A DNA stretch of 41,679 bases, taken from the NCBI GenBank assembly GCA_903907955.1, contig CAIVPZ010000051.1:1-41679 (forward strand), read 5' to 3'. The notes beneath the pieces are model-generated. The model did no database searches. It worked only from the letters and a program-made list of their open reading frames with translations, and was not told the origin of the DNA. Origin of the DNA: an uncultured Acetobacteraceae bacterium. GTDB lineage: Bacteria > Pseudomonadota > Alphaproteobacteria > Acetobacterales > Acetobacteraceae. This document shows positions 1-8,127 of this stretch, piece after piece (the stretch's first letter is position 1; every line of letters starts with the position of its first letter). The position numbers and the translations under genes were made by a program.

Positions 1-56
1 GGCGCGCCAGTTCATGGTGATGAAGGCGAACAGCCGGAGCTCGATGCGATTCCATT
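1..56 (-). pseudogene. ISAzo13-type transposase, C-terminal fragment (runs off left edge)
   Basis: Read on the minus strand, positions 56 to 1 encode WNRIELRLFAFITMNWRA. This resembles the 'KWNKIEHRLFSFI..NWRG' block near the C-terminus of ISAzo13-family (Rhodopirellula-type DDE) transposases. The match ends at about position 56, exactly where a group II intron-like 5' end (GTGTG) begins, so the reading frame appears split by an insertion. The rest of the gene lies outside the window or is lost. The family call is from memory of the motif and from one short block only; the frame and the abrupt end of similarity are seen in the sequence. Confidence 0.5.
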
Positions 57-330
57 GTGTGCCTTGCCAAGGTGCACAGATGTCGTGGGTGCAAATCCCA
101 CCCGGCAACTCTCGCTCCAGCCGGAAGCGCCCGGGGCGGATCAGGAGGCGACGAATGGTCTGAAGCACTTCGGGAAAAGGTCCCTTCTGGGGATCAGCGG
201 GCCATACGGGCCGCAGCACAAGCGGACATCGTCGAGGCCTCGAAAAGATCAGCCGTGAGAGCTGCCAATGAGGTCGTTGTAAAGAACTACATCGTGCAGT
301 TCGCCAATGAGGACCGCGCACGGCGGAACG
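57..330 (+). mobile_element. Group II intron, 5' fragment (right end uncertain)
   Basis: Position 57 starts with GTGTG, matching the GUGYG 5' consensus of group II introns. It is followed by a short hairpin at 57-75 and then GTGGGTGCAAATCCCAC plus CCGGCAA, which resembles domain I sequence of bacterial group II introns. No domain V hairpin, 3' end or reverse-transcriptase frame is present before nrdJ ends at 430, so only the 5' part remains. The right limit could be anywhere from about 300 to 430. It interrupts the transposase frame on its left. The rest of 1-430 holds nothing else I can support. Confidence 0.45.
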
Positions 331-429
331 CGCCCGCACCTGGGATCAGGTGTGCGCGCACAGGGGGCGGGCGCTGGCGTTCTTCCCGCGGGCGCAGCTC
401 GTGAGGTCACGACACCGGCGGGACCTGGC

Positions 430-2709
430 TCACCCGCATTTCGACCACCCGCAATGCACGCAGCTCAGGCACCCGGCTTCCCTGACCAGGCCGGGCTGGC
501 TGCATTTCGGGCAAAGCGCGCCGACATGCGTGTTCCGGACGGCGCCCGGGGCGGACGATGCGGACTTTCCGACCATCGGCTCTGCCTCAACCAGGAATCC
601 GGTCTGCACCATATGCCGCTCGATCACGTCGCCGATCGCGGCCACCAGCGAGGGCACGTAGCGGCCGTTGCTCCACTGTCCGCCGCGCGGATCGAACACC
701 TGCTTGAGTTCCTCGGCGACGAAAGCCACTTCGCCGCCGCGACGGAACACCGCGCTGATCATGCGCGTCAGCGCCACCACCCAGGCATAATGTTCCAGGT
801 TCTTCGAATTCACGAACACCTCGAAGGGCCGGATGATGCCGTCCTGCTCGATGTCGTTGATGGTGACATACATCGCGTGCTCGGCTTCCGGCCAGCGCAG
901 CTTGTAGGTAGCGCCGGAGAGCTTTTCCGAGCGCCGCATCAGTTCGCCCGCCGCCGGGATGGACGCGACCGGCGCGGTTGCCGGCATCACGTCCAGCACC
1001 GAGCCGGTGATGCTGTTGGGGCGGTAGGTGGTGCAGCCCTTGCAACCGCTGCGATAAGCATCGCGGTAGACGTCCTGGAACGACTCGAAGCTGATCGTCT
1101 CGGACACGTTGACGGTTTTCGAAATGGCGCTGTCCACGTGCCGCTGCACCGCCGCCTGCATGCGAACATGTTCGGCAGGCGAGAGGTCCTGCACGGTGAC
1201 GAAATAGTCCGGCAGTTCCGCATCGGCGCCGAACCTGGCGCGGAACATCCGCAGCGCGTGGTCGGACACTTCCTCCTCGCGGCGCGATCCGTCCGGTTGC
1301 AGCACCTTGCGGGTATAGGCCAGCGCAAACACTGGCTCCACGCCACTCGAGATATTGTCGGCGACCAGCGAGATCGTGCCGGTCGGCGCCACCGAGGTGA
1401 GCAGGGCATTGCGGATGCCGTGCTCGGCGATCAGCGCGCGGACGTCTTCATCCAACCCGCGCACGGTCTCGCCGGCCAGGTAGGCGTCGCGGTCGAACAG
1501 CGGGAACGCGCCTTTCTCCCGCGCCAGATGCGCCGAGGCGACATAGGCGGCGTGTTCGATCTGGTGCGCCCAGTCGGCGGCACGCGTGGCTGCCGCCTCC
1601 GAGCCATAGCGCAGGCCGCACATGATCAGCGCGTCGGCCAGCCCGGTCATGCCGAGCCCGATCCGCCGCTTGGTCACCGCCTCCTGCCGCTGCGCCTCGA
1701 GCGGGAAGCCGGACACGTCGATCGTGTTGTCCATCATCCGCACGGCGAGGCTGACCAGCTCGGCCAGTTCGCCCGCATCGATGTCCGCGTCCGGGGTGAA
1801 GGGGGCGCGGACCAGCCGGGCCAGGTTGATCGAGCCGAGCAGGCATGCCCCGTAGGGCGGCAGCGGCTGCTCGCCGCACGGATTGGTCGAGTGGATGGTC
1901 TCGCACCAGGCGAGGTTGTTGCGGGCATTGATCCGGTCGATGAAGATCACCCCCGGTTCGGCGTAGTCGTAGGTGGCCCGCGTGATGCCGTCCCACAGTG
2001 CGCGCGCCCGCACGGTCCGGTAGGTGGTGCCGGCAAACACCAGCGGCCAGTCGCTATCGGCCTCGATCGCCGCCATGAAGGCATCGGTGACGAGAACAGA
2101 AAGATTGAAGTTGCGCAGCCGGCCGGGGGTGCGCTTGGCCTCGATGAACGCCTCGATATCGGGATGGTCGCAGCGCAGCGTCGCCATCATCGCGCCGCGG
2201 CGGGCGCCGGCCGACATGATGGTGCGGCACATGGCGTCCCACACATCCATGAACGACAGCGGCCCCGAGGCGTCGGCGCCGACGCCCCTGACCGGCGCGC
2301 CGTTCGGGCGCAGCGAGGAGAAATCGTAGCCGATGCCGCCGCCCTGCTGCATGGTCAGCGCCGCCTCGCGCAGGTGCACGAAGATGCTGCCGAGGTCGTC
2401 CTCGATGTCGCCCATGACGAAGCAGTTGAACAGCGTCACCCGCCGGCTGCTGCCCGCGCCGGACAGGATGCGCCCGGCCGGCAGGAAGCGGAAATCCGCC
2501 AGCGCGTCATAGAACGGCTGTTCCCACTGCGCCGGGTCGGCTTCCGGCTCCGCCAGCGCGCGGGCGACGCGGCGCCAGGTGTCCTCCATGGTCACGTCGA
2601 TCGGCGTGCCATCGGTGGCTTTCAGCCGATACTTCGCATCCCAGATCTGCCGCGAGATCGGGGCGAGGCTGTCTTCAACCCTGGTCCGGGCGGGAAATGG
2701 GACGTCCAT
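430..2709 (-). CDS. nrdJ: Adenosylcobalamin-dependent (class II) ribonucleoside-diphosphate reductase
   Basis: Makes deoxyribonucleotides from ribonucleotides in the cytosol using adenosylcobalamin as radical source, so it needs no oxygen and no separate radical subunit. The 759-residue product has the large-subunit barrel with NCFVMGDIEDDLGSIF near residue 95, the STNPCGEQPLPPYGACLLG active-site loop near residue 275, and VAPTGTISLVADNISSGVEP in the second half. The C-terminus is a cysteine-rich tail (CPKC, CLSC, CGWSKCG) typical of the re-reducible, zinc-ribbon-like tail of B12-dependent enzymes. The ATG at 2709 is preceded by GGAGAG at good spacing. The gene stands alone; its upstream region to 3320 is non-coding. 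I looked for a cobalamin riboswitch in sense orientation and did not find a convincing one. Confidence 0.95.
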   Translation of the reverse strand: MDVPFPARTRVEDSLAPISRQIWDAKYRLKATDGTPIDVTMEDTWRRVARALAEPEADPAQWEQPFYDALADFRFLPAGRILSGAGSSRRVTLFNCFVMGDIEDDLGSIFVHLREAALTMQQGGGIGYDFSSLRPNGAPVRGVGADASGPLSFMDVWDAMCRTIMSAGARRGAMMATLRCDHPDIEAFIEAKRTPGRLRNFNLSVLVTDAFMAAIEADSDWPLVFAGTTYRTVRARALWDGITRATYDYAEPGVIFIDRINARNNLAWCETIHSTNPCGEQPLPPYGACLLGSINLARLVRAPFTPDADIDAGELAELVSLAVRMMDNTIDVSGFPLEAQRQEAVTKRRIGLGMTGLADALIMCGLRYGSEAAATRAADWAHQIEHAAYVASAHLAREKGAFPLFDRDAYLAGETVRGLDEDVRALIAEHGIRNALLTSVAPTGTISLVADNISSGVEPVFALAYTRKVLQPDGSRREEEVSDHALRMFRARFGADAELPDYFVTVQDLSPAEHVRMQAAVQRHVDSAISKTVNVSETISFESFQDVYRDAYRSGCKGCTTYRPNSITGSVLDVMPATAPVASIPAAGELMRRSEKLSGATYKLRWPEAEHAMYVTINDIEQDGIIRPFEVFVNSKNLEHYAWVVALTRMISAVFRRGGEVAFVAEELKQVFDPRGGQWSNGRYVPSLVAAIGDVIERHMVQTGFLVEAEPMVGKSASSAPGAVRNTHVGALCPKCSQPGLVREAGCLSCVHCGWSKCG

Positions 2710-3319
2710 GGGTCTCTCCTATGCGCACTGCCACCCGCCGAGTCGGCGAGACTGCCTCCCGCGCACCGCTTTGGGCCGGCCGGGGCAACCGCGCAAGCCG
2801 GCTGAACGGGGCCGGCGCGACGGTCCCACCCAAGAGGCGTAAGGGCGCGACCGGACACACGGCATCGTGGTGGCCTCAATGTACGGGGCCGGGTGCAGGC
2901 ACGGCCGATGGCAGCGTACGAGTGCCGACATTGACGTGATGTGGCTGCGTTTGTTGACGGCTCCCAAATAGAGTTCTTTTGTTTATCAAATAGTTATGAA
3001 AAGCGCAAGCGGGAAGCCCGGCATGGGTGACCTGCCCGTTCTGCGGTATGCGCCCTCTGGAATCGGCTTTGCCGGCGTCTGCTGGGGGGAATACGCGCCA
3101 CAGCTTGCCCCGCGGCGGGCCGTCGGCGCCGAGCTGCGTGACAAAGGAAATGACCGCGCCGCGCGCGGCACCCTCGGCGGTGAGTCCCGCTTCACCCGTG
3201 CGGGACCGCCATGACCGGCGGCAGCAACGGGCGCCTGCCGCTCCAGTTGTTCGCCGGTGGCACGCCGGCCGCCGAGCCCGGCGCGGCCCGCCTGGGCGCA
3301 ATCCACGCCGTCCGGCAGC
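2710..3319. other. Long intergenic region upstream of nrdJ, no gene seen
   Basis: This 610-base stretch contains no reading frame I can support on either strand; the frames present have no recognisable motif. It includes an A/T-rich island at about 2966-3004 in an otherwise G/C-rich background, which is the most promoter-like part for nrdJ on the minus strand. A B12-box-like string (AGTCGGCGAGACTGCC) occurs near 2733 on the plus strand, but in the wrong orientation for nrdJ and without the rest of a cobalamin riboswitch. Confidence 0.5.
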
Positions 3320-3350
3320 AAAAAACCCGTCAGCCTAACGCTGACGGGTT
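3320..3350 (-). terminator. Rho-independent terminator
   Basis: An 11-bp perfect stem, AACCCGTCAGC (3324-3334) with GCTGACGGGTT (3340-3350), closes a 5-base loop. On the minus strand it is followed by a run of U from the A-run at 3320-3325. It lies 42 bases past the stop of the small membrane protein at 3392-3643 and fits termination of that gene. Confidence 0.8.
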
Positions 3351-3391
3351 GCTATACGTCGTTCCGGCGTTGGGGATCGACCGAAAGCCGA

Positions 3392-3643
3392 TCAGTGATG
3401 GTAGTGCTGCCACCAGTAGTTGCCGCCCCAGATCAGCAGGATGATGATCAGTCCCCAGATGACAACCCGGGCGATCGTGTTCACCCAGACGGCGACGCCG
3501 AATCCGACCAGCGCGGCACCAACGACCCCGGCTTTCTGGATCGGCGTATCAATGCCGCCAAGCTTATAATAAGCGCCCCATCCCGCCGCGGCGGCGACAG
3601 CGGCAGCAAATACCAGCCAGCCGAGACTTCTGAACGCCAACAT
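3392..3643 (-). CDS. Small membrane protein of unknown function
   Basis: The 83-residue product consists almost wholly of three hydrophobic segments (about residues 6-26, 38-56 and 60-80) and ends in an aromatic/His-rich tail, GGNYWWQHYHH. I do not recognise a family. The start at 3643 is chosen because GGAGAGGAT lies 6 bases upstream of this ATG; a longer frame to 3781 exists, but its extra residues have no membrane or domain character and no such ribosome site. The gene stands alone, with a terminator directly behind it. Its shape suggests an integral inner-membrane protein; nothing indicates its role. Confidence 0.6.
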   Translation of the reverse strand: MLAFRSLGWLVFAAAVAAAAGWGAYYKLGGIDTPIQKAGVVGAALVGFGVAVWVNTIARVVIWGLIIILLIWGGNYWWQHYHH

Positions 3644-3883
3644 CAAGCCATCCTCTCCGTCGTCGGTACTGTGTACCATCTTGTGCCTCGTCCATGACTG
3701 CGCCGCGGTGGCCGACCGCGGAGGGACCGGCCAGTTATATTGAACTGGCGCCCGGATGCCGATCCGCAGGTTTTCTTTCAATGGAAACTAGCGCCGTTGC
3801 GGCAACCGCGCAACCATCGTTTTTCGGCGGCGATGCAGGCCGGCAGGTGGCGTCCTGCAACACCATGGGCCGCCCCCGCGGCA

Positions 3884-4372
3884 TCATCCAGCCGGCCCGC
3901 CAGCCTCATCCCCGTCCCGCTCCAGGAACCGGCAGAACGCCTCCAGCGTCACCTCCGAGACATGGTGCTCGATGCCCTCGGCATCCTGTTCGGCCGCCTC
4001 GGCCGGCACGCCGACGGCCAGCAGCAGATCCACCACCAGCCGGTGGCGGGTGCGCACCCGATCGGCCAGCCGCTCGCCTTCCTCGGTCAGGAACACGCCG
4101 CGATAGGGCAGGGCGGTGGCCAGGCCCGCGCGCTTGAGGCGGGCGATGTTGTTGATGGCGGTGGCGTGCGACACACCGAGGCGGCGGGCGATGTCGGTCG
4201 GCCGCGCCGCGCCGCCGAGGGCCAGCAGGTCGCCGATCAACTCCGCGTAGTCCTCCAGCACGACGCTGGCGAGCGCGCTGCGCGTCTTGCCGAAGCGGCG
4301 TGCCTGGGTTGGCTCGGCCGGCAGTTCGATCCTGGGTGCCTGATGCGGGCTGGCGACCGGGCGTCGGGCCAC
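3884..4372 (-). CDS. mntR: Manganese-responsive transcriptional regulator MntR (DtxR family)
   Basis: A metal-dependent repressor that, with Mn2+ bound, binds a palindromic operator and shuts off manganese uptake. An N-terminal winged helix (EDYAELIGDLL then PTDIARRLGVSHATAINNIARL) is followed by the wing (YRGVFLTEEGERLA) and the dimerisation/metal segment ending in DAEGIEHHVSE, as in the E. coli type of MntR. The expected metal ligands are visible as D and E in EDYAE, H in RTRHRLV, and E/H in EGIEHH. With GTG at 4372 (GGGAG 9 bases upstream) the protein is 162 residues, close to E. coli MntR and aligned at the N-terminus; an ATG at 4411 or TTG at 4447 would give longer versions. It is divergent from mntH, with the operator between them. 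Confidence 0.88.
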   Translation of the reverse strand: MARRPVASPHQAPRIELPAEPTQARRFGKTRSALASVVLEDYAELIGDLLALGGAARPTDIARRLGVSHATAINNIARLKRAGLATALPYRGVFLTEEGERLADRVRTRHRLVVDLLLAVGVPAEAAEQDAEGIEHHVSEVTLEAFCRFLERDGDEAGGPAG

Positions 4373-4459
4373 GTGGTCAATCTCCCTGGGCAGGCGGATG
4401 CAGCGGACCATGGCCGCGCGCGGGCGCGATTTCAACCTTGCCGGCAACCCGGGCCGGCG

Positions 4460-4488
4460 TTGACAGCAGGAACCCCCATGCCGATATG
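4460..4488 (+). promoter_or_regulatory. Predicted sigma-70-type promoter of mntH
   Basis: A perfect -35 hexamer TTGACA at 4460-4465 is followed after 17 bases by GATATG at 4483-4488 as a weak -10. Transcription would start near 4495, directly before the palindromic operator at 4500-4517 and about 78 bases before the mntH GTG. Confidence 0.5.
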
Positions 4489-4499
4489 CCGTCGGGCAG

Positions 4500-4517
4500 G
4501 TGTAGCCTAGGCTACAC
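4500..4517. promoter_or_regulatory. MntR operator candidate, perfect 18-bp palindrome
   Basis: GTGTAGCCTAGGCTACAC is a perfect inverted repeat with no central spacer, lying between the divergent mntR and mntH genes and just downstream of the predicted mntH start of transcription. The TAGC...GGCTA core resembles MntR sites of enterobacteria. A bound repressor here would block mntH transcription. The palindrome is seen; assignment to MntR is inference from position and partner gene. Confidence 0.75.
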
Positions 4518-4572
4518 TTTCCGGCCGGTGCTGCCGCCGCACACCGGCCGGACGAACGCGGAGGGGAAACCA

Positions 4573-5868
4573 GTGAGCGGAGCCGGCATGCAGCGCCAGA
4601 CGCTGACCGAGCGCACCGTGGCCGCGGGGCGCGAGAGCCTCGACGGGCGGCGGCGGGGGGTGCGGGCTTTCCTGCCCTTCGCCGGCCCTGCCATCATCGC
4701 CTCGATCGCCTACATGGACCCAGGCAACTTCGCCACCAACATCCAGGCTGGCGCCAAATACAACTATTCGCTGCTCTGGGTGGTGCTGGTCGCCAACCTG
4801 GTCGGCATGCTGTTCCAGGCGCTGTCGGCCAAGCTGGGCATCGTCACCGACACCAGTCTGGCGCGGGCCTGCCGCGACCGTTTCCCGCGTCCGGTGGTCT
4901 GGGCGATGTGGGGCGTCAGCGAGGTGGCGGCGATGGCGACCGACCTCGCCGAGTTCATCGGCGGCGCGCTCGGCCTGTCGCTGCTGACCGGCTTTGCCCT
5001 GTTTCCCTGTCTGCTGGCCACCGGGGCGGTCACCTACGCGGTGCTGTCGCTTGGCAATCGCGGCTTCCGGCCGCTTGAGCTGGTGATCGGCGGTTTCGTC
5101 GGGGCGATCGGGCTGGCCTATCTGGCCGAGCTGTTCGTGGCACCGCCGGACTGGGGCGCGATCCTGCACGGCGCGACCACGCCGCTGCTGCCCGGTGTCG
5201 ATGCCGTCGTGCTGGCGGTCGGCATCATCGGCGCCACCGTGATGCCGCATGCGCTCTACCTGCACTCCAGCCTGACCCAGAACCGCATGCCGGCGGCGAG
5301 CGCGGCAGAGCGCCGCGCGGTGTTGCGGTTTTCCAACATCGAGGTGGTGCTGGCGCTGGGGGTGGCCGGGCTGGTGAACATGGCAATGGTGGCGATGGCC
5401 GCCGCCGCGTTCCACCAGGGCCACGCCGAGGTGGCAGAGATCCAGGCCGCTTACCACACGCTGGTGCCGTTGCTCGGTGGCGGCGCGGCGCTGGTGTTCG
5501 CGCTGTCGCTGATGGCCTCAGGGTTTTCCAGCTCGATCGTCGGCACGATGGCCGGCCAGGCGATCATGCAGGATTTCCTCCATTTCCGCATCCCCGTCTG
5601 GCTGCGCCGCGCGGTCACCATGGTGCCGGCCTTCGTGCTGGTCGGGCTGGGCGCCAACGTCACCCAGTCGCTGGTCTGGAGCCAGGTGGTGCTGAGCCTG
5701 GCGCTGCCGGTGCCGATGCTGGCGCTGGTGGTGCTGACCGGCGACCGCCGGGTGATGGGGCGCTTCGCCAACAGCCGGCTCACCCAGATCGCGGCGACGC
5801 TGGCGGCGGCGGTGGTGCTGGCGCTGAACGCGCTGCTGATCGCGCAGGCTTTGCTGGCGTGGGGATAG
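4573..5868 (+). CDS. mntH: Nramp-family divalent metal/H+ symporter MntH
   Basis: A proton-coupled importer of Mn2+ in the inner membrane. The 431-residue product has the Nramp signature DPGN in TM1 (AYMDPGNFATNIQAG, about residues 47-61) and MPHALYLHSS in TM6 (about residue 220), the metal-binding half-helices of this family, with about eleven hydrophobic segments. Start: GTG at 4573 with GGAGGGG 7 bases upstream; an ATG five codons later is possible. The frame runs open further upstream, but across the operator and promoter, so that part is not coding. Expression is probably repressed by MntR with manganese through the palindrome at 4500-4517. Confidence 0.93.
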   Translation: MSGAGMQRQTLTERTVAAGRESLDGRRRGVRAFLPFAGPAIIASIAYMDPGNFATNIQAGAKYNYSLLWVVLVANLVGMLFQALSAKLGIVTDTSLARACRDRFPRPVVWAMWGVSEVAAMATDLAEFIGGALGLSLLTGFALFPCLLATGAVTYAVLSLGNRGFRPLELVIGGFVGAIGLAYLAELFVAPPDWGAILHGATTPLLPGVDAVVLAVGIIGATVMPHALYLHSSLTQNRMPAASAAERRAVLRFSNIEVVLALGVAGLVNMAMVAMAAAAFHQGHAEVAEIQAAYHTLVPLLGGGAALVFALSLMASGFSSSIVGTMAGQAIMQDFLHFRIPVWLRRAVTMVPAFVLVGLGANVTQSLVWSQVVLSLALPVPMLALVVLTGDRRVMGRFANSRLTQIAATLAAAVVLALNALLIAQALLAWG

Positions 5869-5932
5869 CGCCCGATGGATCCCGTCGGGGCAAAGCCGCG
5901 CGAGGAACGATCAGTGTCCTCGCCGGTTGGGA

Positions 5933-7165
5933 TTACGCGCTGTCTTCCTCCGCCCCTGGCACGGGCGAAAAATCAGCGTTCTCGGCGTAGTCCATCCCCA
6001 AGGTCCCGGCGACGATCTGCGCCACCGAGCCTTCCAGCCGCAGTACATCCCAGTAGGTAATCCAGCTTTTGATGTATTGCCGCATTGTTCCGGCGGCGGT
6101 GCGGGTGGCCAGCGGTGCCGGCGGGGCGGGCCAGTCATGGGCGCTGGTGTACAACTCCCGCAGCCTGCCATGGCAGGTGGCGAGGTCGGTATCGCCCGGC
6201 GGCAGCAGGCGGCGCGGCGCGGCGGAGATGTGGCGGATGCCGGCCTGGGCCAGCGCCGCCTGTGCCGTCCGGCCCTTCAGGCGCAGCCGCTCCGGCAGTT
6301 TCTCGGCATCGCCGCGCGCCTCGATCACGGCGGCGCGGAAATCGTCGGTGATGGCATACACCGCCACCAGCCCGGGCACCCGCGCCGTCGCGTCCAGCCC
6401 GAGCCAGCGGGCAAGTTCGGCATAGGCCAGCGCGCGTTGCAGCGGGGTGTAGCGGCCGATCAGCTCCGCCTCGTCCAGCAGCAGGCACCAGCCGGCGAAC
6501 CCGGCGGCGCGGAACAGCAGCGGCGCGAACAGGGCGAGTTGCCGTGCCAGTTCCACCCCCGGCACGGCGCGCAGCTCGAACATCTTCGCCGCCCCGGCTT
6601 CCTTCAGCGCCTGCCGCAAATCGGCCTGGGCCAGCCGTCCGCCGGCGAGGAATTTCTCGAACCGGCGCACCCGCTCTGCCGGCGTGGCGGGCCGGCCGAG
6701 CAGAAACAGCAGGGCGCCGAAGACCGGTGCAAACCCGGACCCGGGGGCACTCACCGCCGCCTGCAGGTCGGACAGCCTGGCGGGTTGGCGGCGCAGTTCG
6801 GCCAGTGCCGCGGTCATCGGGTCGTCGTTGCGGTCGGGCAGGGCGGCCTCGCGCAACGCCGCCTGATACAGCCGGGCCGGGTCGGACAGCGGGGTTTCCT
6901 TGCTGACCACCACCCGGCTGACCACGAAGCCCTGGGTCAGCGCGATCTCGGCGAGGCAGCCCAGCAGATGCGACTTGCCGGTGCCGAAATCGCCGGCGAT
7001 GCCGAGGCCGGTGCCGGGCCGGGCGCCGTCGGCCCAGGCGCGCTGCAACGCCTGCTCGAAACCCTGCTCGATGGCGGTCTGTTCGGTGCCGAGCAGGCGC
7101 ACTGCCTCGCGGTTCGGCACCCCCGCCCGCAGCGCCTCGATGGCAATGCGTGCCGGCAGGTTCAT
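5933..7165 (-). CDS. BrxC/BrxD-like P-loop ATPase (third gene of unknown operon)
   Basis: The 410-residue product begins MNLPARIAIEALRAGVPNRE, a start typical of the BREX-type ATP-binding protein family (formerly DUF2791; BrxC/BrxD). It has a clear Walker A, GDFGTGKSH at residues 58-66, and a Walker B, CLLLDEAE at about 227-234, followed by AITDDFR as a possible sensor region. It should therefore bind and hydrolyse ATP. The start ATG overlaps the stop of the upstream gene by ATGA, which indicates translational coupling. No other BREX gene (pglX methylase, pglZ, brxL) is in the window, so this is not an ordinary BREX locus. Family assignment is from memory of the N-terminus and motifs; the biological role is unknown. 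It ends 65 bases from the convergent mntH. Confidence 0.75.
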   Translation of the reverse strand: MNLPARIAIEALRAGVPNREAVRLLGTEQTAIEQGFEQALQRAWADGARPGTGLGIAGDFGTGKSHLLGCLAEIALTQGFVVSRVVVSKETPLSDPARLYQAALREAALPDRNDDPMTAALAELRRQPARLSDLQAAVSAPGSGFAPVFGALLFLLGRPATPAERVRRFEKFLAGGRLAQADLRQALKEAGAAKMFELRAVPGVELARQLALFAPLLFRAAGFAGWCLLLDEAELIGRYTPLQRALAYAELARWLGLDATARVPGLVAVYAITDDFRAAVIEARGDAEKLPERLRLKGRTAQAALAQAGIRHISAAPRRLLPPGDTDLATCHGRLRELYTSAHDWPAPPAPLATRTAAGTMRQYIKSWITYWDVLRLEGSVAQIVAGTLGMDYAENADFSPVPGAEEDSA

Positions 7166-8127
7166 GCCGCCACCCATACCAGCGGCGCCACCGGGTTCTG
7201 CCGTCCGCCCGGATGCACGTCCGGCCAGATGCGGGCCTTGAGGGCGGCGTACTGGTCCAGCACCCGCTTGCCCTCGCCGGCGGTCAGCGCGGCATCGGCC
7301 AGCACCAGGACAAACAGCCCCGGCATGCGGTCGATGTCGTCCACCAGTTCGCGCAGCACTTCGTAGGCGTCCATCACCGCGGCAGGCGAGTAGCGCACCT
7401 CGCCATCGGCGACCGGGCCGGCGCGCAGCAACTGGCGCAGGTCGAGCGTGACCACCAGGCCGGCGGCGCCGGCGCTGCGCACCCAGTGGCATACCGAGGA
7501 CAGCAGGGCGCGGGCGTTGTGGCGGTTGATGCGCGAAAAAATCTGCACGTCGCGCAGGGCGCCGATCGCCGCCAGTTCGCCGCGCAGCCATTGCATCACC
7601 GGTTCGGCCGCACCTGCTTCGCCTTCCACCGCACCCAGCCGGATCAGGCACAGCCGGATCAGCGCGCTGCGGAAATCCTGCGCCAGCGCGGCATCCTCCC
7701 AGATGTCCTCGCTCAGCCACTGGTCGCGGCTGCGTTCCAGCAGGGCCGGGGCGACGCCGTGCGCCGCCGCCAGTTCGGGCATGGACACGGCATGGCCGGG
7801 GCGCGGCCAGGTGTAGCCGTGGCGGGTGAACATCGCCTCGACCTGGTGCTGCACCAGCCGGTCCCAGGGCAGTTGCCGGGCGATGGCAAAGAACACGTCG
7901 TGCAGCATGTGCACGCGGGTGGTGGCGGCGCTCATCTCCACCCGGATCAGCCCGTGCCGCGCGCCCGCCTCGCCGACATGGCGGATGACGGTTGAAATGC
8001 GCTCGGGGCAGACGATGGCGAACTTCACCGCACCGCCGCCGGCCGGGATGAACCCGGCCAGATATTCCTGTGCGAGGATGCCCAGCCACTCAGCGAGCGG
8101 CAGGGCCTCGCCGGTCGCTGTTTCCAT
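7162..8127 (-). CDS. ATPase-like protein lacking a P-loop (second gene of unknown operon)
   Basis: A 321-residue protein of unknown function. Its layout parallels the ATPase encoded next: a helical N-terminus, then AGGGAVKFAIV (residues 29-39) where a Walker A would sit but without GxxxxGK[ST], then a strand-rich segment with FFAIARQLPW, and late in the protein GLVVTLDLRQLL, which resembles a Walker B strand without the DE pair. I infer a degenerate relative of BrxC/BrxD-type ATPases that could form a mixed complex with the active one. Its start overlaps the upstream gene by 38 bases and its stop overlaps the downstream start by 4 (ATGA), so the three are almost certainly one operon. No membrane segment or signal peptide is seen. 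Confidence 0.65.
   Translation of the reverse strand: METATGEALPLAEWLGILAQEYLAGFIPAGGGAVKFAIVCPERISTVIRHVGEAGARHGLIRVEMSAATTRVHMLHDVFFAIARQLPWDRLVQHQVEAMFTRHGYTWPRPGHAVSMPELAAAHGVAPALLERSRDQWLSEDIWEDAALAQDFRSALIRLCLIRLGAVEGEAGAAEPVMQWLRGELAAIGALRDVQIFSRINRHNARALLSSVCHWVRSAGAAGLVVTLDLRQLLRAGPVADGEVRYSPAAVMDAYEVLRELVDDIDRMPGLFVLVLADAALTAGEGKRVLDQYAALKARIWPDVHPGGRQNPVAPLVWVAA

Noticed and set aside
85-118. tRNA-like T-arm GTGGGTGCAAATCCCAC followed by CTCCA
   Set aside because: The loop does not match TTCRANY, and no acceptor, D-arm or anticodon arm pairs with it; the segment fits group II intron domain I better.
2733-2750. B12-box-like string AGTCGGCGAGACTGCC next to nrdJ
   Set aside because: It is on the plus strand, opposite to nrdJ, only about 30 bases from its start, and the preceding core of a cobalamin riboswitch would have to lie inside nrdJ.
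307-2805. Very long open frame on the plus strand opposite nrdJ
   Set aside because: It is the antisense shadow of nrdJ in G/C-rich DNA; the product is rich in Arg, Gly, His and Asp with no motif, while the minus strand has full nrdJ similarity.
2966-3004. FNR-like half site (TTTATCAA) in the A/T-rich island upstream of nrdJ
   Set aside because: Only the ATCAA half matches; the other half at the required spacing is CTTTT.
3060-3180. GGGGAATACGCGCC...GCCCCGC resembling part of a cobalamin riboswitch
   Set aside because: The GGTG and GCAACTGT parts are missing and the orientation does not suit nrdJ.
5933-8089. A single 718-residue fusion reading through the two ATPase genes
   Set aside because: The part upstream of 7165 is in a different frame from the well-formed 321-residue gene and is Arg/Gly-rich noise; the ATPase starts at ATG 7165 with an ATGA overlap.
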